NCBI GenBank assembly: GCA_041563475.1
Contig: JBFFMY010000014.1
Coordinates: 1 to 50,821 of the forward strand
DNA length: 50,821 nucleotides
Direction: 5' to 3'
From: CAJXZP01 sp041563475
GTDB taxonomy: Bacteria > Bacteroidota > Bacteroidia > Flavobacteriales_G > Salibacteraceae
Shown: positions 22,225-31,014 of the stretch, one piece after another
Layout of the letters: each line of letters begins with the position of its first letter
Position numbering within the stretch: the stretch's first letter is position 1
Program-made: the position numbers and the translations under genes
The notes under the pieces: generated by a model
Database searches by the model: none
Told to the model about the DNA's origin: nothing
The model's input: only the letters and a program-made list of their open reading frames with translations

Positions 22225-24028
22225 CACTATAATTTTTGGACTAATTTGCAGTTTCGGGTTCGCTCAAAACAGCAACGATTTGAGTGTATCCGTTACGCTA
22301 AATAATCAACCGTTAAAGGAAATATTTCATCAAATTGAAATTCAAACAAATTATCAATTCTCCTACAATTCAACACTTGTTAATTCGGATAGTTTAATCA
22401 CCTATTCCTCTTCCAATTCCGTAAAAAAAATAATTGCTGATTTATTTGATAAGCGGATTAAAGCTAAAATTATTGGAAATCACATTGTATTAGTGTCCAA
22501 TAAAAAGGACCAAAACAATTACGAAAATGCAATACGGTTTACGGGTGTGATTCTCAATGCAGAAAATCAAAAACCGCTAAAAAACGCCAGTATTTATGAA
22601 ATCTCTTCCCGCAAATCAGTGACAAGTGATAGCCTTGGAAGGTTTACCTTTATATTTGATAAAGGGACTTCTAAAAACTTCGCGATAGCCAAAATCAATT
22701 TTAATGATACCGTTATTTCCGTGGACCTTCAAAAGAAGAAAAGGGTTCAAATTGTCCTCCAACCCATCATTTCATCCCTAACTGTTGAAAGTAAAACCAC
22801 CACCTCGATAAACGAAACTTCCGCAGTTGCAGAAATTTTAACACCAAAAATGAGTCAAATCACTTTTGAAAATCTCGAAAAAATTCAAGAAAAACGAATT
22901 GGTCAAGTTTCCATCATTCCTACCATTGGAACCAATATGGAAGCAAGTGGGATTATTGACAATAATCTATCCTTAAACGTTTTTGGAGGATATAACGGAG
23001 GGGTAAACGGACTCGAAATTGGTGGTCTATTTAATATTCTAACCCGAAATATGCATGGAGTTCAAATTGGTGGTTTATCCAATTTTGTTCAAGGGTATTC
23101 GAAAGGGGTACAAATTGGCGGAATTAATAACTTCCTCGCCAAAGAAATGATTGGGGTTCAAGTTGGCGGGATTAGCAACATTGTAATTGGAAAGGTAATT
23201 GGGGTACAAATTGGCGGAATTCAAAACCATATTGCCAAAAGCATGCGTGGTTTGCAAATAGGCGGGATTTTAAATTGGGCACAAGACAGTATTAACGGAA
23301 TGCAAATCGCAGGAATTTCAAATATCGCGCATGGAGAAGTAGGCGGAGTTCAATTGGCTGGGATTCACAATCTCTCAACAAAAAACATATCCGGAGCACA
23401 AATTTGCGGAATTTCTAATCAAGCAATTAAAGACATGAGCGGAATCCAAATTGGCTTAATTAATTACGCCCAAAACAACAGAGGATTTCAACTTGGGCTA
23501 ATCAACGTTGCAGAAAATGCAAGCGGTGTGGCACTTGGGTTGTTTAATTATGTTCAAAATGGATATCATCCGTTAGAGTTATTTGGAAACGAAGTGCTGT
23601 ACACCAACGTTGCTTTTAAGTCTGGTGTAGATCATTTTTACACTATGTTTACCGGAGGAGTTAGACCAAATGACCCCCAAATTTTTGGTTTGGGTTTCGG
23701 TATTGGAAGCAGAGTAAATACCTGGAAATGGCTTTCATTTAGTTTTGATTTAACCGGAACATTTATCAATGAAAAGGAACTCAATACCCAATACACTTGG
23801 GAACTTAACTTATTAAACAGATTAGATGTAACCATGGATTTCAACATTAAGAAATTCACCATTTTTGCTGGGCCCGCGATTAATGCGCATGTTTCACAAA
23901 TGGGGTATGAAAGTACCGGTACTTTCACTACCGATATTGCGCGAGATCCCTTTTATACTGCCTCAGATGACCAAACTCAAATCCAATTTTGGTACGGAGC
24001 AAAAGCAGGTATTCGATATAATTTTTAA
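22211..24028 (+). CDS. STN-domain protein with 16-residue surface repeats (LA_2272-like) and beta-rich C-terminus
   Basis: A 605-residue protein; the start is GTG at 22211, inside the end of the FecR gene. The signal peptide ends FGFAQ (residue 19). An STN domain follows (about 24-75; LSVSVTLNNQPLKEIFHQIE, quoted to 20), the module that in FecA-type receptors contacts FecR. Then there is a carboxypeptidase-regulatory-like domain (about 106-185). Residues 262-452 hold twelve repeats of pattern GVQIGGISN-x7 (nine of 16 residues, the last three of 14), matching what I know as LA_2272-type surface repeats. The C-terminal 150 residues look like beta-strands and end GIRYNF, as in outer-membrane barrels. 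Its position between FecR and the receptor suggests that it, rather than the receptor, relays the surface signal. Its function is not established. Confidence 0.8.
   Translation: MKIFSTIIFGLICSFGFAQNSNDLSVSVTLNNQPLKEIFHQIEIQTNYQFSYNSTLVNSDSLITYSSSNSVKKIIADLFDKRIKAKIIGNHIVLVSNKKDQNNYENAIRFTGVILNAENQKPLKNASIYEISSRKSVTSDSLGRFTFIFDKGTSKNFAIAKINFNDTVISVDLQKKKRVQIVLQPIISSLTVESKTTTSINETSAVAEILTPKMSQITFENLEKIQEKRIGQVSIIPTIGTNMEASGIIDNNLSLNVFGGYNGGVNGLEIGGLFNILTRNMHGVQIGGLSNFVQGYSKGVQIGGINNFLAKEMIGVQVGGISNIVIGKVIGVQIGGIQNHIAKSMRGLQIGGILNWAQDSINGMQIAGISNIAHGEVGGVQLAGIHNLSTKNISGAQICGISNQAIKDMSGIQIGLINYAQNNRGFQLGLINVAENASGVALGLFNYVQNGYHPLELFGNEVLYTNVAFKSGVDHFYTMFTGGVRPNDPQIFGLGFGIGSRVNTWKWLSFSFDLTGTFINEKELNTQYTWELNLLNRLDVTMDFNIKKFTIFAGPAINAHVSQMGYESTGTFTTDIARDPFYTASDDQTQIQFWYGAKAGIRYNF
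22997..23566 (+). repeat. 48-bp coding repeat encoding 16-residue units
   Basis: Each unit encodes Gly-Val-Gln-Ile-Gly-Gly-Ile-x-Asn plus seven variable residues. The DNA copies are diverged, with GG(a/g)GT(a/t)CAAATTGGCGG the best kept part. The last three units shrink to 42 bp. The neighbouring gene has the same architecture at about 24283-24765. Confidence 0.85.
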
Positions 24029-24043
24029 TATTTTTTACACTTA

Positions 24044-24067
24044 ACTAGGGGTATTTAATCCCTGAGT
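24044..24067 (+). terminator. possible attenuator hairpin between the two repeat-protein genes
   Basis: ACTAGGGG and CCCTGAGT can pair over eight positions with one mismatch and one G-T pair. The loop is AT-rich and a GTTGTTTTT stretch follows. It could reduce expression of the downstream genes within the operon. The evidence is weak. Confidence 0.35.
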
Positions 24068-24102
24068 TGTTTTTAAAGTAGTTCAAATAAAAACTACATA
24101 AA

Positions 24103-25221
24103 ATGAAAACAATTCTAAACAGTATTATCGCCCTTTTTTTCGTATCCACATCTTCGCTATTCGCGCATGAAAAGGATTCAACCAAAACAATCCCAGCTCA
24201 AATTACTTTTGCATATCCTATCGCGAGCAATGGACCCGAATCTAAAAATATTTCAAATTCCCTTTCATTCAACATTCTATATGGTGTGAATGGCGGGCTT
24301 ACCGGGTTTGAATTAGGTAGTCTAGTAAATGTCATCAACGGAAGCGTTAAAGGTTGCCAAATAGCCGGAATCACAAATGTGGTAAAAGGTCCTTTTTATG
24401 GAGGTCAAGTTGCAGGAATTGCCAATGTTATTACCGATAGTTTAGCGGGACTCCAAATTGCTGGAATCACCAATATCGTTCCTGGTAGCACACGAGGAGC
24501 GCAAATCGCAGGCATCCATAACTTCACTAAGGGAAAAATTGAAGGCGCACAAATTTCCGGAGTTTACAACCTAGCAAATGATGACATTACCGGAGCGCAG
24601 GTTGCTGGAATGTTCAATCAATCGCTAAAAACCATGCGTGGAGGACAAATTGGATTATTCAATTCTGCCAACGTGATTCACGGTTTTCAACTCGGACTCA
24701 TAAATGTTGCCGATAGTTCAACGGGTGTTTCCATCGGACTATTAAACATTGTAAAAAACGGATACCATTCGGTTGAATTATTCAGTAATGAAGTCATGTT
24801 GGCAAACATTGCGATAAAAACTGGGACCAATAGTTTCTACAATATTTATACGGCCGGCTTTGAACCGGAAACAAATTATACCTATGGGTTTGGACTTGGA
24901 TTCGGCTCAAAATTAACATTGGCTAAATGGTTATCCATGAGCTTTGATATCACCGCTAATTACATCAACGAAGAAGAAGTTTTTGATTGGCAAGTAAACA
25001 TTTTGAATAGAGGCGATTTAACCTTCGACTTGAATTTAAATAAACACATTGCATTGATTGGTGGGCCTTCGTTCAACGCACATATTTCGGAACTGGGAAG
25101 AAAATCAGAAGGTCAATTTACCACCGATATAGCTGTCAATCCTTTCTATACCGAAAACAATGGGGACTATCAATTACAAATGTGGATAGGTGCGAAAGCT
25201 GGATTACGTATCTCCTTCTAA
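24103..25221 (+). CDS. 16-residue surface-repeat protein (LA_2272-like), without STN domain
   Basis: A 372-residue paralogue of the previous protein's C-terminal two thirds. A signal peptide ends near residue 21 (SSLFAHE). About 60-220 is a solenoid of GxQIAGITN-x7 repeats (seven of 16, then three of 14 residues). The C-terminal beta-rich part aligns closely with its neighbour: NGYHSVELFSNEV against NGYHPLELFGNEV, and GQFTTDIAVNPFYT against GTFTTDIARDPFYT. It lacks the STN and carboxypeptidase-like domains. The pair probably arose by tandem duplication, and they may form a surface complex with the TonB receptor that follows 53 bp later. The function is unknown; surface location is inferred from the signal peptide and barrel-like end. 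Confidence 0.8.
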   Translation: MKTILNSIIALFFVSTSSLFAHEKDSTKTIPAQITFAYPIASNGPESKNISNSLSFNILYGVNGGLTGFELGSLVNVINGSVKGCQIAGITNVVKGPFYGGQVAGIANVITDSLAGLQIAGITNIVPGSTRGAQIAGIHNFTKGKIEGAQISGVYNLANDDITGAQVAGMFNQSLKTMRGGQIGLFNSANVIHGFQLGLINVADSSTGVSIGLLNIVKNGYHSVELFSNEVMLANIAIKTGTNSFYNIYTAGFEPETNYTYGFGLGFGSKLTLAKWLSMSFDITANYINEEEVFDWQVNILNRGDLTFDLNLNKHIALIGGPSFNAHISELGRKSEGQFTTDIAVNPFYTENNGDYQLQMWIGAKAGLRISF

Positions 25222-25274
25222 CCCCTAATTAAATACTTCATTAAATCAATTTCATTCAACCTAAACTATACGTT

Positions 25275-27623
25275 ATGAAAATCAAAATGGCATCACTTTT
25301 ATTCTTTGGAATCATCACCTCTTTTTCATCATTCACTCAAGATTTTACGCAAACCGTTCGTGGAACTATCATTGATCAAAACACCAAACAAACTGTGATT
25401 GGTGCCAATATTATTATTTTGGGTTCCGACCCAATTAAAGGAGCTAGCACCGATTTTAATGGGGATTTCGAGATATTAAATGTTCCTATCGGAAGAATTA
25501 ATCTACGCGTTTCTGCCATCGGCTATGAGCCTCTTCTTCTTTCCAATATTGTTATTGAATCGGCTAAAGAAAAAGTCCTTCACATTGAAATGGTGGAGTC
25601 TTTTGAAATGCTAGAGCAAGTAGTGGTAGTTGCACGTGAAGAACAAGGCGAAAGTATTAATGAAATGGCCACGGTAAGTGCTAAAACAGTCACCGTAGAA
25701 GAAACAGGTAGATACGCTGGTTCGCTAAATGATCCCGCCCGAAGTGTTTCTGCATTTGCAGGTGTTGTAGGTGATGCCGAAGGGAACAACGACATTGTAG
25801 TTCGTGGAAATTCACCCAGAGGAATTTTATGGCGATTGGAAGGAATTGAGATTCCAAACCCAAATCATTTTGCGAATGAAGGAAGCACTGGAGGACCCGT
25901 TAACACTTTAAATGCAACCATGTTGGCTAATTCCGACTTCTTTTCAGGGGCTTTTGCACCCGAGTATGGAAATGCACTTTCTGGAGTATTTGACACGAAG
26001 TTTAGAGTCGGAAATAACCAAAAAAGTGAGCGTTCTTTTTCCATTGGTGTTTTAGGTACGGATATCACTTTGGAAGGACCTTTCAATAAAAATTACAGTG
26101 GTTCATATTTAGTGAATTACAGATATTCCACTCTTGAATTAATGGACAAAGCAGGGATACTAGATTTTGGTGGTGTTCCCAAATATCAAGATGCTTCATT
26201 CAAAGTCAATTTGCCTACAAAAGAATTTGGCAACTTCTCCATCTTTGGTTTGGGAGGTATAAGTGGGTTAATGGAAACTCAAGAATCACTTATTAACGAT
26301 ACCATTGCAGTAACGGGGCGTGCAGATATCAAAGATGCGCTTGGAGTTATTGGTGTAAACCATAATTATATTATTGGAAAAAACAGTTATGTTCACTCCT
26401 ACGTTTCCATTTCAGGCACTAAGAACACCTTACTGGATGAGAGTGTGGACGAAACCACAGGAAATTATTACACCTATTACGACCAAGATTTCAGTAATAC
26501 CACCATGCGTTTTTCGACTTCCTTTAATCACCGATTTAACCGAAAAAACACGCTAAACACAGGGGTTATTTATTCACGTATGAAATATACCATGTACTCT
26601 AGTTTGAACCAAGATAATACCGTTCCAATTGATTGGATAAAAGCGACTGGAAAAACAAGTATGATTGAAGGCTTTACTACCTGGAAACACAGGATGACAG
26701 AAGACTTAACTATGGTAAGTGGATTACATTATACAGAGTTGTTTCTGAATCACCATTATTCTTTAGAGCCTCGCTTAGGTTTGAAATTAAATTTGAATCC
26801 CGTTCAGTACGTTTCATTAGGTGCTGGCTTACATAGTAAAGTAGAAAGTATATCCGTGTATATGGCAAATGCCGAAGGGCAGGAAAATGAATATGCAAAC
26901 CAAAATTTGGAACTCACCAAATCCGTTCATTTAGTTGCTGGATTTGGACATCAATTCACTGAAAATTTGAGTTTTAAATCCGAGGTGTATTACCAGCATT
27001 TATACGATGTACCAGTAGAAAACAACATGAATAGCGCATTTTCCATGATAAATCAATCTAGTAGCTACATAAATCTTCCGATGGTTAGCGCAGGAACAGG
27101 TGATAATTATGGAGTTGAACTAACCCTAGAACGCTATTTTAATAAACAATACTACTATATGGTTACTTCTTCCATGTATAAATCTACCTACACTTCATTG
27201 GACGGAGTTTCGCGGAATTCCAGATTTAATGCAAACTATGCAGGTAATGTAGTTCTAGGAAAAGAGTTTAATTTACGTTCAAAAAACAACCAAAAAACAC
27301 TCGCTATAAACCTAAAAGCATCTCTATTAGGGGGTAACCGATACACCCCGGTTGACCTAGAAAAATCTATTGCCGCAGGAGAACAAGTGCTAGATGAGTC
27401 GCGTACTTACGAGGAAAAATTAGACGATATTTTCTTTGCCAATTTGGGTGTTACATACCGAATTAACAAAAAGAAAGTGACGCATGAAGTAAAGCTCGAC
27501 ATTCAAAACGTGACGAATAATCAAGCTGCAGTGGGTAATTATTACAATTCTGAAACAGAGAAAGTTGAAGAATATTACCAACTATCTATCATACCGAATT
27601 TGATGTATATCATTAAGTTTTAA
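25275..27623 (+). CDS. TonB-dependent receptor with carboxypeptidase-regulatory-like domain
   Basis: A 782-residue outer-membrane receptor. A signal peptide ends near FSSFTQ. A carboxypeptidase-regulatory-like domain (about 25-110; VRGTIIDQNTKQTVIGANII, then STDFNGDFEILNVPIGRINL) is followed by the plug (about 125-240; NDIVVRGNSPRGILWRLEGI, then FAPEYGNALSGVFD). The barrel runs to a C-terminal LMYIIKF. No STN domain precedes the plug, so it cannot itself signal to FecR in the FecA manner. The STN domain of the same operon lies two genes upstream on the repeat protein. There is no SusD partner. The ligand is unknown. It closes the ECF operon; the next gene has its own -7 element. Confidence 0.93.
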   Translation: MKIKMASLLFFGIITSFSSFTQDFTQTVRGTIIDQNTKQTVIGANIIILGSDPIKGASTDFNGDFEILNVPIGRINLRVSAIGYEPLLLSNIVIESAKEKVLHIEMVESFEMLEQVVVVAREEQGESINEMATVSAKTVTVEETGRYAGSLNDPARSVSAFAGVVGDAEGNNDIVVRGNSPRGILWRLEGIEIPNPNHFANEGSTGGPVNTLNATMLANSDFFSGAFAPEYGNALSGVFDTKFRVGNNQKSERSFSIGVLGTDITLEGPFNKNYSGSYLVNYRYSTLELMDKAGILDFGGVPKYQDASFKVNLPTKEFGNFSIFGLGGISGLMETQESLINDTIAVTGRADIKDALGVIGVNHNYIIGKNSYVHSYVSISGTKNTLLDESVDETTGNYYTYYDQDFSNTTMRFSTSFNHRFNRKNTLNTGVIYSRMKYTMYSSLNQDNTVPIDWIKATGKTSMIEGFTTWKHRMTEDLTMVSGLHYTELFLNHHYSLEPRLGLKLNLNPVQYVSLGAGLHSKVESISVYMANAEGQENEYANQNLELTKSVHLVAGFGHQFTENLSFKSEVYYQHLYDVPVENNMNSAFSMINQSSSYINLPMVSAGTGDNYGVELTLERYFNKQYYYMVTSSMYKSTYTSLDGVSRNSRFNANYAGNVVLGKEFNLRSKNNQKTLAINLKASLLGGNRYTPVDLEKSIAAGEQVLDESRTYEEKLDDIFFANLGVTYRINKKKVTHEVKLDIQNVTNNQAAVGNYYNSETEKVEEYYQLSIIPNLMYIIKF

Positions 27624-27715
27624 ATAAAAGCCTCCTTGTATCCTTAAGTTGGTAAAATAGATGGTAATTCCCCTAATATGTTTGCTAGTATTCCAACAGC
27701 GTGTTTAATAATTCT

Positions 27716-27723
27716 TAATTTTG
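27716..27723 (+). promoter_or_regulatory. promoter -7 element for the SDR gene
   Basis: TAATTTTG matches TAnnTTTG and lies 23 nt before the ATG at 27747. It lies inside the longer frame that opens at 27678, which argues for the internal ATG as the true start. Confidence 0.5.
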
Positions 27724-27746
27724 ATATTGTAATCCAACCAATCAAA

Positions 27747-28463
27747 ATGAACTATTATTTTATTACCGGAACTAGCAGTGGCATTGGAAGAGCGCTTGCT
27801 GAAAAACTTTTAGAAAGTGAAGATAATTATGTTCACGGAATTGCGAGAAGAAATACTATTTCTCATCCGAGATATCAGCATACAAAAACCGATTTATCAA
27901 ATATTCGAGAGGTTTTATCCTTTGAATTTCCAATGCCCAGAAATCCGGGTAAAATGGTATTAATCAATAATGCGGGTCAAATTGGGGAAATTAAGCCCAT
28001 TGGCAAATCAGATAATATAGCTATTGTAGATATGTTCAATGTAAACCTTTTGTCTCCCTCTATTTTGATGAATAAATTCATTGAATACTACTCCTCCACA
28101 AATACCGAAAAGGTGATATTAAATGTAAGTTCTGGAGCGGGTAAAAAAGCCATTGAAGGATGGGCCCCTTATTGTGCTTCAAAAGCAGGAATTGATTTAT
28201 TAAGTCAAACGGTTTATGAAGAACAGAAAAGTGAAGAGTTTCCTGTAAAAATATTTTCTGTGGCTCCTGGAGTTGTGGATACAGAAATGCAAGCGACCAT
28301 TCGCGAATCAAACGAACAGGATTTCTCAAGACATGCGCATTTTGTAGGATTAAAAGAACGAAATGAACTTTCAACCCCAGAAGAAGTAGCCGATAAATAT
28401 TTACGAATAATAGAGCATTCTACAGATTTTAAAGATTGTGTCTTTTCGTTACGGGATTTATAA
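27747..28463 (+). CDS. short-chain dehydrogenase/reductase
   Basis: Start chosen at ATG 27747 (MNYYFITG): the frame extends 23 codons upstream, but that part has no SDR similarity and contains the -7 element. The 238-residue protein has the cofactor loop TGTSSGIG (residues 6-13), LINNAGQIGEI, the catalytic Ser in NVSSGAG, and Tyr/Lys in APYCASKAGIDL. The C-terminal SVAPGVVDTEMQ is also canonical. It is a classical SDR of the benzil-reductase/sepiapterin-reductase-like type; the substrate is unknown. It stands between the ECF operon and a glycosyltransferase pair and shows no clear functional link to either. Confidence 0.88.
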   Translation: MNYYFITGTSSGIGRALAEKLLESEDNYVHGIARRNTISHPRYQHTKTDLSNIREVLSFEFPMPRNPGKMVLINNAGQIGEIKPIGKSDNIAIVDMFNVNLLSPSILMNKFIEYYSSTNTEKVILNVSSGAGKKAIEGWAPYCASKAGIDLLSQTVYEEQKSEEFPVKIFSVAPGVVDTEMQATIRESNEQDFSRHAHFVGLKERNELSTPEEVADKYLRIIEHSTDFKDCVFSLRDL

Positions 28464-28475
28464 AACCAAAAAAAT

Positions 28476-28483
28476 TAGATTTG
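28476..28483 (+). promoter_or_regulatory. promoter -7 element for the glycosyltransferase pair
   Basis: TAGATTTG is a perfect TAnnTTTG match 24 nt before the ATG at 28508. Confidence 0.5.
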
Positions 28484-28507
28484 TATCCAATACTAGTGTG
28501 AAATCTA

Positions 28508-29974
28508 ATGCGTAAAAAATATTCCTATTTAAAATTTATTGTGTTGGGAATATTAATTTATATCCCCGTTTTTTCCCATTTAGACACTTTACCAATTCAA
28601 CTTTGGGATGAATCTCGACTGGCCATAAACGCCTACGAAATGCACCACTTTGGGCAGTACTTAGTTACCCATTTTGATGGCCTCCCTGACCTATGGAATA
28701 CCAAGCCGCCATTGCTTATTTGGATGCAAGTTTTTTGGATGAAAATTATTGGCGTGAACGAAATTGCACTACGCCTACCTTCCTCTTTAGCCGCACTTTT
28801 AACTATTATTTCTATTCTCATTTTTTCTTGTCGCTATTTAAAATCTAGTTGGCTAGGCATTATTACCGCCCTAATTTTAATTACGTCTTATGGGTATGTT
28901 TTTAATCACGGTATTCGATCAGCCAACTATGATGGATTATTAACGTTGTTCACCACCATTAGTGGGCTCCTATTTTATTCATTTATTGAAACGAAAAAGA
29001 ATAAATTTCTATACGGGTTCTTCATCACTTTAGGGTTGGCTGTTCTAACCAAAAGTATCACAGGGTTGCTCTTTGGACCCGCATTTTTAGTATATCTGAT
29101 TCTAAGAAAAGAACTGATTCCGCTTTTAAAAAATAAACATTTCTATATCGGATTACTGTCATTTATTTTTCTGGTGGGTGGATTCTATATTACACGTGAG
29201 ATTATGAGCCCTGGATATTTAGAGGCCGTTTACACCAATGAATTAGGGGGTAGATACCTAGAGACAATTGAACATCATTCAAATAGTTTTTGGTATTATT
29301 TTGATCAACTTATTGATCAAAATTTTTCGTTTTGGTATTTGTTAGTGCCTATTGGGATGGCCATTGGGTTTTCCCATACAAACGCAAAAATTAAGTGGTT
29401 AACCATTTATTCCAGTATTCTCGTTGGAGTGTTTTTTCTTGTTATCTCTGTTTCGCAAACGAAATTGTCTTGGTACGATATTCCCCTATTTCCTTTCCTT
29501 GCGATAATTTCTGCGGTACCTGTCCTTTTTGTTTTTGAACTCCTTGAAACTTCCAAAGTCATAAATAAAAAACTGAACCATAAGGTATTGCCCGTTATCT
29601 TTTTGTTTCTAGTTTTTGCAACGCCTTACCAAGAAACTATAGATACCGTGCATGATCCCAAAAAGTATAAATGGGATCAATCCTTCTATTCCATGGCTCA
29701 ATATCTCAAAGACGCATTAAAAAACAAGGAGGATTTAAATGGCGTTCTTTATGTAAACACAGAATATATGCCCAATAATGAATTCTATCTACATTTATTG
29801 CGCGATTCAGGTATTGATATTGTTAACGGAGGAAGCTACCTAAACATACAGTCTGGAGATACAATAATAGCATATCAGCCTTTTCTGTTTGATTACTTTG
29901 AGTCCCAATTTGATGTAGCTATTTTGTATGATTACAAAGGAGTAAAGAAATACCAAATTAATGCAAGAAAATAA
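28508..29974 (+). CDS. ArnT/PMT-like GT39-family glycosyltransferase, membrane protein
   Basis: A 488-residue integral membrane protein with about ten helices and a C-terminal soluble part (about 390-488). The first periplasmic loop has LWDESRLAINAYEMHHFGQY with the Asp-Glu pair characteristic of ArnT/PMT enzymes, then WNTKPPLLIWMQ and LRLPSSLAALL. Such enzymes transfer a sugar from a polyprenyl-phosphate carrier to lipid or protein on the outer face of the inner membrane. The next gene, overlapping by 14 bp, encodes a GtrB/DPM-like transferase that would make the polyprenyl-phosphate sugar donor. The pair therefore forms a plausible complete route. The acceptor is unknown; lipid A modification or protein O-glycosylation are the main options. 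Confidence 0.85.
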   Translation: MRKKYSYLKFIVLGILIYIPVFSHLDTLPIQLWDESRLAINAYEMHHFGQYLVTHFDGLPDLWNTKPPLLIWMQVFWMKIIGVNEIALRLPSSLAALLTIISILIFSCRYLKSSWLGIITALILITSYGYVFNHGIRSANYDGLLTLFTTISGLLFYSFIETKKNKFLYGFFITLGLAVLTKSITGLLFGPAFLVYLILRKELIPLLKNKHFYIGLLSFIFLVGGFYITREIMSPGYLEAVYTNELGGRYLETIEHHSNSFWYYFDQLIDQNFSFWYLLVPIGMAIGFSHTNAKIKWLTIYSSILVGVFFLVISVSQTKLSWYDIPLFPFLAIISAVPVLFVFELLETSKVINKKLNHKVLPVIFLFLVFATPYQETIDTVHDPKKYKWDQSFYSMAQYLKDALKNKEDLNGVLYVNTEYMPNNEFYLHLLRDSGIDIVNGGSYLNIQSGDTIIAYQPFLFDYFESQFDVAILYDYKGVKKYQINARK

Positions 29975-30905
29975 ATCAATAAAACTATCTGTTATTGTTC
30001 CCATTTTCAATGAATTTGAAGTAATTCCTGAGTTATATCAGCGTTTGAAAAAGGCGGTTCTTACCATTTCAGGTTCCCATGAATTGATTTTTATAAATGA
30101 TGGAAGTTCAGATAACTCTTTAGCTGAATTGGTGAAAATAGCCGATTCTGACCCCTTGGTTTTTTACATCGATTTTAGTCGAAATTTCGGACATCAAATT
30201 GCTGTTTCAGCGGGCCTAGAAAAAGCCAAAGGAGAAGCGGTAGTTATTATTGATGGAGATCTGCAAGACCCGCCTGAACTAATAACTGAACTCTACAAAA
30301 AATATACAACAGGCTTTGATGTTGTTTACGCTAAACGTGCGCATCGAAAAGGCGAAAGCCCATTTAAGAAAATCACTGCCAAATTATTTTATCGTACGCT
30401 TCAAAAAATCACTTCTATTGATATTCCGTTAGATACTGGCGATTTTAGATTAATTGACCAAAAGGTAGTTAGCAACCTAAATCAAATGCATGAGCATAAT
30501 AAATTTCTACGTGGGCAAATTGCATGGTTGGGGTTTAAACAAGGGGAAGTTTTATTCAATAGGGAAGAGAGAAAACATGGTAAAACGGGATATTCATTTG
30601 CTAAAATGATGAAATTCGCGTTGGATGGTATTACCGGTTTCTCAGATAAACCACTCCAATTTGTAACCAAATTAGGCTTTATAATTTCGTTCTTTTCGTT
30701 TCTTGTAATTCTCTATGCCATTTACTCGCACTTCATCCTAGAACGTACCATTACGGGCTGGACATCACTGATTATCAGTTCTATGTTCATTGGTGGAGTA
30801 CAACTAATATCTATCGGTATTATTGGAGAATACGTGGGGCGAATTAATACAACAGTTCAAAACAGGCCTCTTTACATCGTGAAAAGGACCAATATCATAG
30901 AATAG
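29961..30905 (+). CDS. GT2-family polyprenyl-phosphate glycosyltransferase (GtrB/DPM-like)
   Basis: A 314-residue protein. The GT-A catalytic domain (about 8-230) has VIVPIFNEFEVIPELYQRLK, FINDGSSDNS, VVIIDGDLQDPPELI (the D-x-D-like Asp-Gly-Asp site) and DTGDFRLIDQKV. Two membrane helices follow (about 235-262 and 270-295), and then GEYVGRINTTVQNRPLYIV. This matches the GtrB/ArnC/dolichol-phosphate-mannose-synthase class, which attaches a sugar to undecaprenyl phosphate on the cytoplasmic side. It overlaps the preceding ArnT-like gene by 14 bp, indicating coupled synthesis. A hairpin terminator follows. Confidence 0.92.
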   Translation: MQENKSIKLSVIVPIFNEFEVIPELYQRLKKAVLTISGSHELIFINDGSSDNSLAELVKIADSDPLVFYIDFSRNFGHQIAVSAGLEKAKGEAVVIIDGDLQDPPELITELYKKYTTGFDVVYAKRAHRKGESPFKKITAKLFYRTLQKITSIDIPLDTGDFRLIDQKVVSNLNQMHEHNKFLRGQIAWLGFKQGEVLFNREERKHGKTGYSFAKMMKFALDGITGFSDKPLQFVTKLGFIISFFSFLVILYAIYSHFILERTITGWTSLIISSMFIGGVQLISIGIIGEYVGRINTTVQNRPLYIVKRTNIIE

Positions 30906-30910
30906 TCTAT

Positions 30911-30932
30911 ACCCTATTCTTATGGGGTTTTA
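30911..30932 (+). terminator. terminator after the glycosyltransferase pair
   Basis: ACCCTAT (30911-30917) and ATGGGGT (30922-30928) pair over seven positions (one G-T) around loop TCTT, followed by TT-A-T. It lies 5 bp after the GT2 stop. Confidence 0.65.
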
Positions 30933-30987
30933 TCTTAAATTGTTGTTACCCTGAACTTTTACATTCTTAAAATCTTCCTAATTGGGT

Positions 30988-30995
30988 TACTTTTG
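30988..30995 (+). promoter_or_regulatory. promoter -7 element for the M43 protease pair
   Basis: TACTTTTG is a perfect TAnnTTTG match 19 nt before the ATG at 31015. Confidence 0.55.
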
Positions 30996-31014
30996 CAGCA
31001 AATTTTTGAACGCT

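Noticed and set aside
22997..23566. 48-bp periodic sequence considered as a CRISPR array
   Set aside because: The units are diverged, continuous and in frame with a protein repeat; there are no unique spacers and no cas genes.
27678..27746. Upstream ATG at 27678 for the SDR gene
   Set aside because: The extra 23 residues have no SDR similarity and the -7 element at 27716-27723 lies within them.
30982..31014. TTG start at 30982 for the first M43 protease
   Set aside because: The -7 element TACTTTTG (30988-30995) lies inside this extension, and the ATG at 31015 gives a normal signal peptide.
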